In this document: in pieces, positions 24,704 through 31,915 of the stretch
Layout of the letters: each line of letters begins with the position of its first letter
How positions within the stretch are numbered: the first letter of the stretch is position 1
Assembly: GCA_903889425.1 (NCBI GenBank)
Contig: CAISXI010000406.1
Location: 1 to 32,439, forward strand
Source of the DNA: an uncultured Roseiflexaceae bacterium
GTDB taxonomy: Bacteria; Chloroflexota; Chloroflexia; Chloroflexales; Roseiflexaceae
DNA: 32,439 nucleotides
Direction: 5' to 3'
The notes under the pieces: model-generated
Database searches by the model: none
Told to the model about the DNA's origin: nothing
What the model saw: only the letters and a program-made list of their open reading frames with translations
Program-made: the position numbers and the translations under genes

Positions 24704-25193
24704 CGCCGACTCCCTTGCCCAATCTACATCAACGTGAATCCATGCGATACATGTTGATGATGCAACAGTCTGTGTCTCTACTTCACATTAAATATACCAA
24801 CAAAACACCATCAGATGCATCAATCGGCACTTGATTGCCCCATACCTGAGTCAATCATAATCCAAAATCGCTACGCTTCTCAAAACTATTTACGGTGTAT
24901 ACGTCAATAACTTGTATTATTTGAAATAACAAATTATTATTCATACACACTATTCATATTTAGATCCAAAAAATCATCCTGATGCACTGCGGTGACCTTC
25001 ATTATTTACGCAAATATCGCTTATTTTTTCATTTATTTTTTGCGAATATTTTAATGTGTCATATTTTTATCGCTATAAAAAATACGGTTATTTATTTTTT
25101 GTTTTATTTTTTCGTTTTTTAAACTGTATTTGCTTTTTTCATATTTGTATGGTTAAATTAAATTATATTCATAATAATTAAAAAGAGGCGGTC
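24704..25193. promoter_or_regulatory. 490-nt AT-rich divergent regulatory spacer
   Basis: No believable gene is seen; the 81-residue ORF at 24589-24834 is mostly antisense to the glycoside hydrolase. The part from about 24900 to 25190 is far more AT-rich than the flanks and T-rich on the plus strand. It contains the palindrome TTATTTGAAATAA (24916-24928). A candidate minus-strand extended -10 (TGGTATATT) is at 24791-24799. A weak plus-strand promoter, TTGCTT-N17-TTAAAT, is at 25130-25158, and AAAGAGG lies before the GH4 gene. It is a likely site for a sugar-responsive regulator. Confidence 0.45.
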
Positions 25194-26513
25194 ATGCGGA
25201 TCGTATTTATTGGCGCAGGTAGTCATATCTTTACGCGGAAATTGGTACGTGACATTCTTAGTTTTCCTCGATTACGCGATGCGACCATTGTATTGCATGA
25301 CATCGACGACGCACGGCTTGCCCATGCCCATTTCGGAGTACAGCGAATTATTGCGGCCGGGCAATACAAAGCCCAAGTCACTGTCACCACGAATCTCGAA
25401 CAAGCAATCACGAATGCCGATGTCGTCGTTACCACTATTGCCGGGTCGTTTGATCAATGGCGCCACGATATCGAAATACCGGCCAAATACGGTATTGATT
25501 TAAATATCGGCGACACCCGTGGTCCGGGGGGAATTTTTCGCTTTTTGCGCTTATATCCTGCCATGCAAAAAATTGTCCGCACTATCGAGCGCTACGCTCC
25601 GACCGCCACCTTACTCAATTACACCAATCCAATGGCAATGCTGTGTGGTGCGTTGAGTCGCACGAGTACCATTCCTATTGTCGGCTTGTGTCATAGTGTG
25701 CAAGGCACGGCCGAAATGTTAGCGCGCTGGCTTGGTGCCCCCATGAACGAAATCAGCTATACCTGCGCTGGTATCAATCATATGTCGTGGTACTTGTCGT
25801 ATACCTGGAATGGCATCAACGTCACGTCGATTTTGCGCCAACTCGTCAATAATCCCGTGATTTATAACGAAGAAATTGTGCGCAACGAATTATTTATGGC
25901 ACTCGGACATTACACCACCGAATCAAGCGGACATCATTCCGAATATAACTGGTGGTTCCGCAAACGCCCTGAACTTATTGCCCAATATTGCACACCAGGT
26001 ACAGGCTGGAATCCAGGCGCGTCGTATGCAGCCCTCAATTGGTACCAAGCCCATATGAATGATTGGGAGCAAGAATCCGCTCAAGAACGTACCAACCCCG
26101 CACCAATTGACTTGCACCCAAGTAATGAATACGCCGCAGCAATCATAAATGCACTCCATGGTGGTGACGTGTTTAAGTTTAATGGCAATGTGCCAAATCG
26201 CGGCTATATCACCAATTTACCGGTGGGTGCCTGTGTCGAAGTGCCGGTTTATGTCGATAGTCATGGCCTACACCCACTACCCATTGGCGATTTGCCTGCA
26301 TCTGTCACGATGTTGACCAATCTCAGTAGTCAAATCGAAGAGATGGCGATTGCCGGATGCTTAAATGGGGACCCGTTGCTCATCTATCAAGCAATTTGCC
26401 ACGATCCATTGACCGCAGCCCGCTTATCACTACGTGAAATCCGCACGATGGTCAATGAAATGTTCGCCCAATCACAACCCTATTTGCCCCATTTCGGCGC
26501 TCATCAGGTGTAA
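25194..26513 (+). CDS. Family 4 glycoside hydrolase (alpha-galactosidase/glucosidase-like)
   Basis: A 439-residue GH4 enzyme. GH4 members use NAD+ and a divalent metal and act by a redox-elimination mechanism, unlike other glycosidases. The N-terminal Rossmann motif is FIGAGSHIFTRKL. NYTNPMAM is the substrate-binding stretch. Metal ligands are the Cys in GLCHSVQG and the His in GINHMSWY. These resemble MelA-type alpha-galactosidases, but galacto/gluco/glucuronide preference is not clear. The enzyme is cytoplasmic. No transporter gene is in the window, so uptake must be encoded elsewhere. It is divergent from the clan-A hydrolase gene and followed by a good terminator. Confidence 0.9.
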   Translation: MRIVFIGAGSHIFTRKLVRDILSFPRLRDATIVLHDIDDARLAHAHFGVQRIIAAGQYKAQVTVTTNLEQAITNADVVVTTIAGSFDQWRHDIEIPAKYGIDLNIGDTRGPGGIFRFLRLYPAMQKIVRTIERYAPTATLLNYTNPMAMLCGALSRTSTIPIVGLCHSVQGTAEMLARWLGAPMNEISYTCAGINHMSWYLSYTWNGINVTSILRQLVNNPVIYNEEIVRNELFMALGHYTTESSGHHSEYNWWFRKRPELIAQYCTPGTGWNPGASYAALNWYQAHMNDWEQESAQERTNPAPIDLHPSNEYAAAIINALHGGDVFKFNGNVPNRGYITNLPVGACVEVPVYVDSHGLHPLPIGDLPASVTMLTNLSSQIEEMAIAGCLNGDPLLIYQAICHDPLTAARLSLREIRTMVNEMFAQSQPYLPHFGAHQV

Positions 26514-26543
26514 TCACATAATAAAAAAATTAATCCCTTAATC

Positions 26544-26585
26544 GCCTGCGTATATTGGCTTGTACGCAGGCTATTTGATTTTTCC
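26544..26585 (+). terminator. Intrinsic terminator after the GH4 gene
   Basis: GCCTGCGTA pairs perfectly with TACGCAGGC across a 10-nt loop and is followed by the T-rich stretch TATTTGATTTTT. Confidence 0.75.
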
Positions 26586-26658
26586 ATCCACATATGTGCC
26601 CTAGGAATCCTTTATAATAAATATATAAATAATTATCATCAACCCGTAGGAATCTACA

Positions 26659-27690
26659 ATGTATAACAATAATAATAAAAACAACATGGGGTGTTGTTTG
26701 TTTGGGTTGATTATAGGACTTGTCACTAGCATTGGATTATTGATCTATCGTATTATTCTATTCCTCTTGCCACTTATCCCTTGGGTGATCAAAGGGCTCT
26801 ACTATTTTATTGCATGGCCGTTTTTGGCCTTTGAATATGGCTGGAATCGTGGTGGTGTGTGGCGGATTATCGCACTCACTGGCGGGGTATTGTTTGGGGT
26901 TGCGATGTTGGTAGCCGTGCTCACCGCGCCACCACCAGCCCCCACGAGCCCACCCACCCGCACCGTCATCGTTGTCACTGCCACCCCATCTCCATCACCA
27001 ACAGCTGTACCGGTCACGAACACCGTACTCGTACCAACCGACACACCCAGCGCACCCCCTCCGACCGAGTTGCCCACTGCGGTAGGCGCCACCAGCGTCC
27101 CTGCTACACTCGTACCAACGGTAGCCCAAGCTGATGTGGCAACCGCCACCGTTGCCCCGCAACCAGACGCCGTTGCACCCCAACCAGATGCCGTTGCACC
27201 CCAACCAGATGCCGTTGCCCCCAATGCCGCCATCCCTGCTAACGCAATCGCCGTTACGGTTAAACGGGTCGTCGATGGTGATACCATCCATGTATTGCTC
27301 GACAACAACGATGTCACCATTCGCATGATTGGGATTGACACCCCCGAAACCGTCGATCCCCGCAAACCAGTGCAGTGTTTTGGCAAAGAAGCCTCAAATC
27401 ATGCCCGTCAATTACTCAATGGGGCGACTGTCTACCTCGAAATAGATGACAGCCAAGGTGATTATGACAAATACAACCGTTTGTTGAGTTATATCTGGAT
27501 GAGCGATGGCCGGATGTTTAACCAAGTCATGATTGCCGAAGGCTATGCCTTTGAATATACCTACAACCGCCCCTACAAATATCAAGCACAATTCAAAGAT
27601 GCCCAACGCAACGCCCAAACGCAACAACTTGGGTTATGGGCACCCACCACCTGCAACGGGGTCGCATCTGACATTATCCCGGTGCCCTAA
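26659..27690 (+). CDS. Membrane-anchored staphylococcal-nuclease-like protein
   Basis: A 343-residue protein. After an Asn-rich start (MYNNNNKNN), hydrophobic segments lie at about 12-60 and 71-90. A Pro/Thr/Val-rich linker (about 91-195) with three VAPQPDA repeats follows, then a C-terminal SNase domain. Catalytic positions are visible: VDGDTIHV (metal Asp), RMIGIDTPE (Arg and Glu) and DKYNRLLSYIW (second Arg). Known SNases cut DNA and RNA in a Ca2+-dependent way. The nuclease domain should face outward. TAGGAA precedes the ATG, and TATAAT lies at 26613-26618. The domain is almost identical to that of the next gene, so the pair arose by duplication. Confidence 0.85.
   Translation: MYNNNNKNNMGCCLFGLIIGLVTSIGLLIYRIILFLLPLIPWVIKGLYYFIAWPFLAFEYGWNRGGVWRIIALTGGVLFGVAMLVAVLTAPPPAPTSPPTRTVIVVTATPSPSPTAVPVTNTVLVPTDTPSAPPPTELPTAVGATSVPATLVPTVAQADVATATVAPQPDAVAPQPDAVAPQPDAVAPNAAIPANAIAVTVKRVVDGDTIHVLLDNNDVTIRMIGIDTPETVDPRKPVQCFGKEASNHARQLLNGATVYLEIDDSQGDYDKYNRLLSYIWMSDGRMFNQVMIAEGYAFEYTYNRPYKYQAQFKDAQRNAQTQQLGLWAPTTCNGVASDIIPVP
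27151..27213 (+). repeat. Three 21-bp tandem repeats in the SNase linker
   Basis: Three consecutive in-frame 21-bp units, beginning GTTGCMCC, encode VAPQPDA. The second and third are identical and the first differs at a few third positions. A partial fourth unit (GTTGCCCC) follows. This is a coding minisatellite that can vary linker length. Confidence 0.85.
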
Positions 27691-27740
27691 TATTTGATTA
27701 GCGTGCCCTGTTGTTTTGCCCACAAAAGGAATGACGAGTC

Positions 27741-29186
27741 GTGAAATCACAAATCTCTCGGATGGTTTGGTGGTGGTGTGTCGGTATCAGTATGTTGTTT
27801 GGGCTACTCCATACCCCTGCGACCATTCAGGCTGCGCCGCGCTGTTTTGCCGAAACAGGGCAATGCATTGATGGACAGATCCGCACGTTTTGGGAAGGTC
27901 AAGGGGGCATCGCCGTATTTGGCTTCCCAATCGCCGCAGCGACGACGACCAACGTGGATGGTCACACCGTAGTAGCACAGCGCTTTGAACGCCAACGGAT
28001 CGAATATCATGCCAACAATCCTGTGCCCTACGACATCTTGTTGGGACGTGTCGGGGCTGACACACTCGCCGCTCAAGGACGCGATTGGCAAGCCTTCCCC
28101 CAAAGTGGCGTCATAGCCAATTGCCGCTATTTTGCGGCCACCAATCAAAGTGTGTGTGGCGCTATTTTGCAACGCTGGCTCACCACCGGCATTGAATTTG
28201 ATGGGAAGCCAGGGTACAGTGATGCCGAACGCCTCGCCCTCAATGGCATCCCACTCTCTGGACTCATCAACGAAACACTCGACGATGGCCGACAATACCA
28301 AGTACAGTGGTTCGAACGCACCCGGATTGAATTACATCCCGAAAACCGCTCCCCCTATAACGTCCTTAACGGATTACTCGGGAGTGCGAGCATCGCACCA
28401 AATCAATCAGCATCACTCATAAATACCCCCAGTCTCGCAATCGCTACCGCCACCGTGCCGCCGGTCGTTGTCTCAAATTCCACAAATCCCACCATTCCCG
28501 TGAGTGCCATTAAAGTCAAAGTACTGCGGGTCGTCGATGGCGATACCATCCATGTATTACTCAACAACAAAGATGTCACCATTCGTATGATTGGGATTGA
28601 TACACCCGAAACCGTTGATCCACGCAAACCAGTCCAATGTTTTGGCAAAGAAGCATCGAGTCATGCCCGCCAATTACTCGATGGCACCACCGTCTACCTC
28701 GAACAAGATACGAGCCAAGGTGATTACGATAAATACAACCGTTTGTTGAGTTATATCTGGATGTCCGACGGTCGATTATTTAATCAAGTAATGATTGCCG
28801 AAGGCTATGCCTTTGAATACACCTACAATCTCCCCTACAATTATCAGACCCAATTCAAATCAGCCCAACGCAACGCCCAAAATCAACAAATCGGGTTGTG
28901 GTCATCCACGACGTGTAACGGCGTCCATGGCGTTGTAGGCACCACTGCGGCCACCGCAACCGCCGTGCCTGTTATCATTGGTGGTGGCGGGAGCGGTGGT
29001 GGGGGAAGTAGCACTATCGATGCAGCCTCAGCACCTTGTCTTGTTGGCCAAATCAAAGGAAACCGCCGCTCCATGATTTATCACGTCCCCGATGGGGCTT
29101 TTTATGCCAAAACCCACGTCACAGTGGAATGCTTCGATAGTGAATCAGCAGCTATTGCCGCGGGCTACCGCCGGAGCAAACGCTAA
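27741..29186 (+). CDS. Secreted SNase-domain protein with N-terminal FERxRIE modules and C-terminal Ada-like (sunset-type) domain
   Basis: A 481-residue protein with a signal peptide (about 1-31, ending ATIQAAP). Residues about 40-220 hold two related modules, each ending in a FERxRIExH motif (FERQRIEYH and FERTRIELH) followed by PYxxLxGxxG. These are common in extracellular proteins of Chloroflexota. An SNase domain follows (about 257-395) with VDGDTIHV, RMIGIDTPE and DKYNRLLSYIW intact. After a Gly/Ser linker (GGGGSGGGG) the C-terminus has CLVGQIKGNRRSMIYHVP, then a Cys, ending AGYRRSKR, which matches small Ada-like/sunset domains often fused to nucleases. The start is GTG with AAAGGA 10 nt upstream. 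It is probably a secreted nuclease for nutrient DNA or defence. Confidence 0.85.
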   Translation: MKSQISRMVWWWCVGISMLFGLLHTPATIQAAPRCFAETGQCIDGQIRTFWEGQGGIAVFGFPIAAATTTNVDGHTVVAQRFERQRIEYHANNPVPYDILLGRVGADTLAAQGRDWQAFPQSGVIANCRYFAATNQSVCGAILQRWLTTGIEFDGKPGYSDAERLALNGIPLSGLINETLDDGRQYQVQWFERTRIELHPENRSPYNVLNGLLGSASIAPNQSASLINTPSLAIATATVPPVVVSNSTNPTIPVSAIKVKVLRVVDGDTIHVLLNNKDVTIRMIGIDTPETVDPRKPVQCFGKEASSHARQLLDGTTVYLEQDTSQGDYDKYNRLLSYIWMSDGRLFNQVMIAEGYAFEYTYNLPYNYQTQFKSAQRNAQNQQIGLWSSTTCNGVHGVVGTTAATATAVPVIIGGGGSGGGGSSTIDAASAPCLVGQIKGNRRSMIYHVPDGAFYAKTHVTVECFDSESAAIAAGYRRSKR

Positions 29187-29188
29187 AA

Positions 29189-29217
29189 TTGCCCAATGCC
29201 CACTCCTCTCGTATAAT
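29189..29217 (+). promoter_or_regulatory. Promoter for the TIM-barrel gene
   Basis: TTGCCC and TATAAT (29212-29217) are exactly 17 nt apart, 38 nt before the start codon at 29255. Confidence 0.65.
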
Positions 29218-29254
29218 CAGCACGTTCATCAACGTAGAGGAGCAGTAATTTATT

Positions 29255-30067
29255 ATGCGAATTGATTTGTTTCGCAGTACGTGGGGCATCGATGCCCCGT
29301 GGGAAGTCGTATTCCCGTCTATCGCCCAACAAGGGTATCGTGGCGTCGAGCTCGGTGTGCCACTCGATCGAAGCGAACAAACCCTCTTGGTTGCCCAACT
29401 CGCCGCACACCAGCTTGAATATATTGCGATGGTATTTACCAGTGGTGATGATTTGGCGAGCCATATCGCGTCAGCCAAACAACAAGTCGAAGCCGCAGTT
29501 GCCTGTGGTGCCCGGCAAATCACCTTGCATGGCTGGCGTGACGCCTCGAATTTCGACGACGGCTGTCGCTTTGTCGAAGCCATCATCGCCCTCGAACAAC
29601 ACTACGGCATTGCCATCGGGCATGAGACACATCGTGGCCGGCTCTTTTTTAATCCGTGGTGGACTGACATGTACCTATCCCGTTACCCCGATGCGCATAT
29701 CTGTGCCGACTACAGCCATTGGGTGGTCGTCGCTGAGCGCAATTTGACCGATGCCGAAGCCATCATGGAGCGTTGTGCACAGCACTGCATCCACCTGCAT
29801 ACCCGCGTCGGGCATTCCCAAGGCCCACAAGTGCCGGACCCGAGCTTGCCCCGCTACACGGCCGAAGTCGCCGCCCACGAATACTGGTGGCAACTGGCCG
29901 TGACCGCCAATCAACGCGCTGGCAAAACCAGCTTTTCGATGACCCCCGAATACGGCCCACCGCCCTATCAATCCACCGATCTTGTCACCAATGCCCCGCT
30001 ACAACCATTAAGCGATATTGTGGAGTGGCAGAGCCAACGCCTACGCACGTTGTTCCATATCAACTAA
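29255..30067 (+). CDS. Sugar phosphate isomerase/epimerase-like TIM-barrel protein
   Basis: A 270-residue protein of the AP-endonuclease-2/xylose-isomerase-like barrel family, which includes sugar isomerases and epimerases (for example hydroxypyruvate isomerase, IolE and IolI). Likely metal ligands appear at strand ends: Glu in GHETHRGR, Asp/His in CADYSHW, His in HLHTRVGH and Glu in SMTPEYGP. There is no signal peptide. GAGGAG lies upstream of the ATG. A role in sugar breakdown near the two glycosidase genes is plausible but unproven, because it has its own promoter and terminator. Confidence 0.8.
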   Translation: MRIDLFRSTWGIDAPWEVVFPSIAQQGYRGVELGVPLDRSEQTLLVAQLAAHQLEYIAMVFTSGDDLASHIASAKQQVEAAVACGARQITLHGWRDASNFDDGCRFVEAIIALEQHYGIAIGHETHRGRLFFNPWWTDMYLSRYPDAHICADYSHWVVVAERNLTDAEAIMERCAQHCIHLHTRVGHSQGPQVPDPSLPRYTAEVAAHEYWWQLAVTANQRAGKTSFSMTPEYGPPPYQSTDLVTNAPLQPLSDIVEWQSQRLRTLFHIN

Positions 30068-30086
30068 TCCCATCAACCAATCACCA

Positions 30087-30140
30087 CACAACGCCGGTAC
30101 CAACACAATGATATGTGCGTACCGGCGTTGTGCTGTTATT
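30087..30140. terminator. Intrinsic terminator between convergent genes
   Basis: CACAACGCCGGTAC pairs perfectly with GTACCGGCGTTGTG (14 bp) across an 18-nt loop. A T-rich stretch follows on the plus strand (CTGTTATTTT). It probably also ends the minus-strand desaturase transcript. Confidence 0.7.
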
Positions 30141-30155
30141 TTGCAAAAATAATAT

Positions 30156-31628
30156 CTACTCGACTAACTGTGCGGCATGCTTACCTGACAACAATGCCAG
30201 TGGGATGCCACCACCAGGGTGCGTCCCACCACCACAATAGTACAAACCAGCAATCTGGGGATCGCGTTGGGGCGGGCGCATAAATGCACTCAAGGCAGAG
30301 TTCGATGCCAGACCATAAATTGATCCGCCGGGCGCATTGTAGCGTTGCGCCAAATCATGGGGGGTCAATATGTGTTGCACCACAATGTTTTGGCGAAACC
30401 CAGCCAAGCCAAAGCGGGTTTCGAGTTGGCGTGCCATCTGGTCGGCATAACCCGCTGCCACGTTGGGCCAATCAATCTGGCTCCCCCGGGTAGCCGGTAC
30501 ATTGACCAACGCAAACACATTTTGGCTACCCGCAGGCGCATGATTCGCATCATAATCAACCGTGTGATTCAAATAAATGGTAGGGGTGGCATGGAGACGA
30601 CCCGCATCAGTATCGGCGAATTCAGCCCGATAATCAGGCGAAAAGCAGATCGTGTGATGGTCGATTTGCGCATACCGTTCACGTAAACCCCACAACACCA
30701 CAAATCCACTCGTCGATAATTCACGCCGTGCCAAGCGTTGTGCCCGCCCTGCCCCACCATCAAGCAACTTCGCCAATGTCACCTGTGGGTCGACATTGCT
30801 AATCACCCGTTGCGTGGCGATTGTTTCACCAGTACTCGTGGTGACGCCACAAACCCGACCATGTTGATGGTGAATACCTGTCACCGTGGTTGCCGTACGG
30901 ATATCGACACCGACTCGGGCAGCCGTCGCCTGCAACACTTCAGCGATACGATACAAGCCACCACGCGGATAAAACGCTCCGAACCCGAATTCAGCCCATG
31001 CAATCAAATTAAACGTCGCGGGGGTACGATACGGCGACGATCCATTGTAGGTGGCAAAGCGATTCATGACCTGCTGTAATTGGGGGCTTTCAAAAAAACT
31101 GCGTACCGCCACGTCCATCGTACGCAGACCATCAAGCCGCCAGCCATCGCGGAGCACGCGCCAATCGAGCAAACTTTGCCATCCCGTCATGGGAGTATAC
31201 AAAAACTGATTGGCGCTCAAATCCCACAATTGCTGGGAATATTGCATAAACCGCATAAAATTCCCTACGTCGCGCGGATTGATTGCCGCTATGCTTTGGA
31301 TGAGTGCCGGCAACGACGCCATGGCATCAAATCGTGTGCCATCCGCCCACATATAGCGGCAGGCCGACGGCAATGCCACGACGTCAAGTTCGGCAGCAAG
31401 TGAGCTACCAGCTACCCGCAACAAATCATCGAGCACCCATGGCATCGTCAACAGCGACGGGCCGATATCCCACACAAATCCTTGGTCACGCACAATATTG
31501 AGTTTGCCACCCACGTTTGGGCGGGCTTCAATCAACGTGGTGGGACGCCCTGCTACCGCACAGCGAATGGCAGCAGCCAGCCCACCCAATCCCCCACCAA
31601 CCACTACCACATGCTCTGCCTGTCGCAT
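30156..31628 (-). CDS. CrtI-family phytoene desaturase/carotenoid oxidoreductase
   Basis: A 490-residue FAD-dependent enzyme of the CrtI/CrtN/CrtD group, which introduces double bonds into (or modifies) carotenoid chains at the membrane. The N-terminal dinucleotide fold is VVVVGGGLGGLAAAI, with EARPNVGGK after it. The C-terminal family motif is YYCGGGTHPGGGIPLALLSGK (shortened here), with an Ala/Leu-rich end. I use ATG 31628, preceded by AAAAGGT, rather than 31655 from the ORF track. No phytoene synthase or other crt gene is in the window, so desaturase versus CrtD-like function cannot be settled. The left border is a shared terminator. Confidence 0.87.
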   Translation of the reverse strand: MRQAEHVVVVGGGLGGLAAAIRCAVAGRPTTLIEARPNVGGKLNIVRDQGFVWDIGPSLLTMPWVLDDLLRVAGSSLAAELDVVALPSACRYMWADGTRFDAMASLPALIQSIAAINPRDVGNFMRFMQYSQQLWDLSANQFLYTPMTGWQSLLDWRVLRDGWRLDGLRTMDVAVRSFFESPQLQQVMNRFATYNGSSPYRTPATFNLIAWAEFGFGAFYPRGGLYRIAEVLQATAARVGVDIRTATTVTGIHHQHGRVCGVTTSTGETIATQRVISNVDPQVTLAKLLDGGAGRAQRLARRELSTSGFVVLWGLRERYAQIDHHTICFSPDYRAEFADTDAGRLHATPTIYLNHTVDYDANHAPAGSQNVFALVNVPATRGSQIDWPNVAAGYADQMARQLETRFGLAGFRQNIVVQHILTPHDLAQRYNAPGGSIYGLASNSALSAFMRPPQRDPQIAGLYYCGGGTHPGGGIPLALLSGKHAAQLVE

Positions 31629-31666
31629 AATTACCTTTTGTCCAAAACAGCCCATCTAAGTGTCGT

Positions 31667-31675
31667 ATTATACCA
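31667..31675 (-). promoter_or_regulatory. Extended -10 promoter of the CrtI-family gene
   Basis: On the minus strand TGGTATAAT matches the extended -10 TGnTATAAT, 38 nt before the preferred ATG. No strong -35 is visible, which is acceptable for this promoter type. Confidence 0.5.
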
Positions 31676-31768
31676 AGACATTCACTGCATACGGAGTGGT
31701 CACGCACCAACACCGGCAACAGCACTGAAATGCACCGTTGCATTTGTCATTGACCGCTTGCACAAAAT

Positions 31769-31788
31769 TTGTTTGTAGTCACAAACAA
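31769..31788. repeat. 20-nt inverted repeat upstream of the lipoprotein gene
   Basis: TTGTTTGT-AGTC-ACAAACAA is a perfect 8+4+8 inverted repeat in the divergent spacer, about 130 nt before the lipoprotein start. It could be an operator. No promoter with good spacing was identified next to it. Confidence 0.4.
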
Positions 31789-31915
31789 TTATTTCTCTAC
31801 ACAATCTTTATCATAACTCAACAAAAACCCCGTATAATAACGGAACGAATTATACAAATTTTTCATCTTTATACCATGTCTAAAAGACAATTAGTTGACT
31901 GGAAAGGGATACGCC

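Noticed and set aside
24589-24834. 81-residue plus-strand ORF at the edge of the AT-rich spacer
   Set aside because: Largely antisense to the glycoside hydrolase start, no SD and no recognisable features.
27151-27213. Short repeats as a CRISPR array
   Set aside because: The 21-bp units are directly adjacent without spacers and lie in frame within a coding linker.
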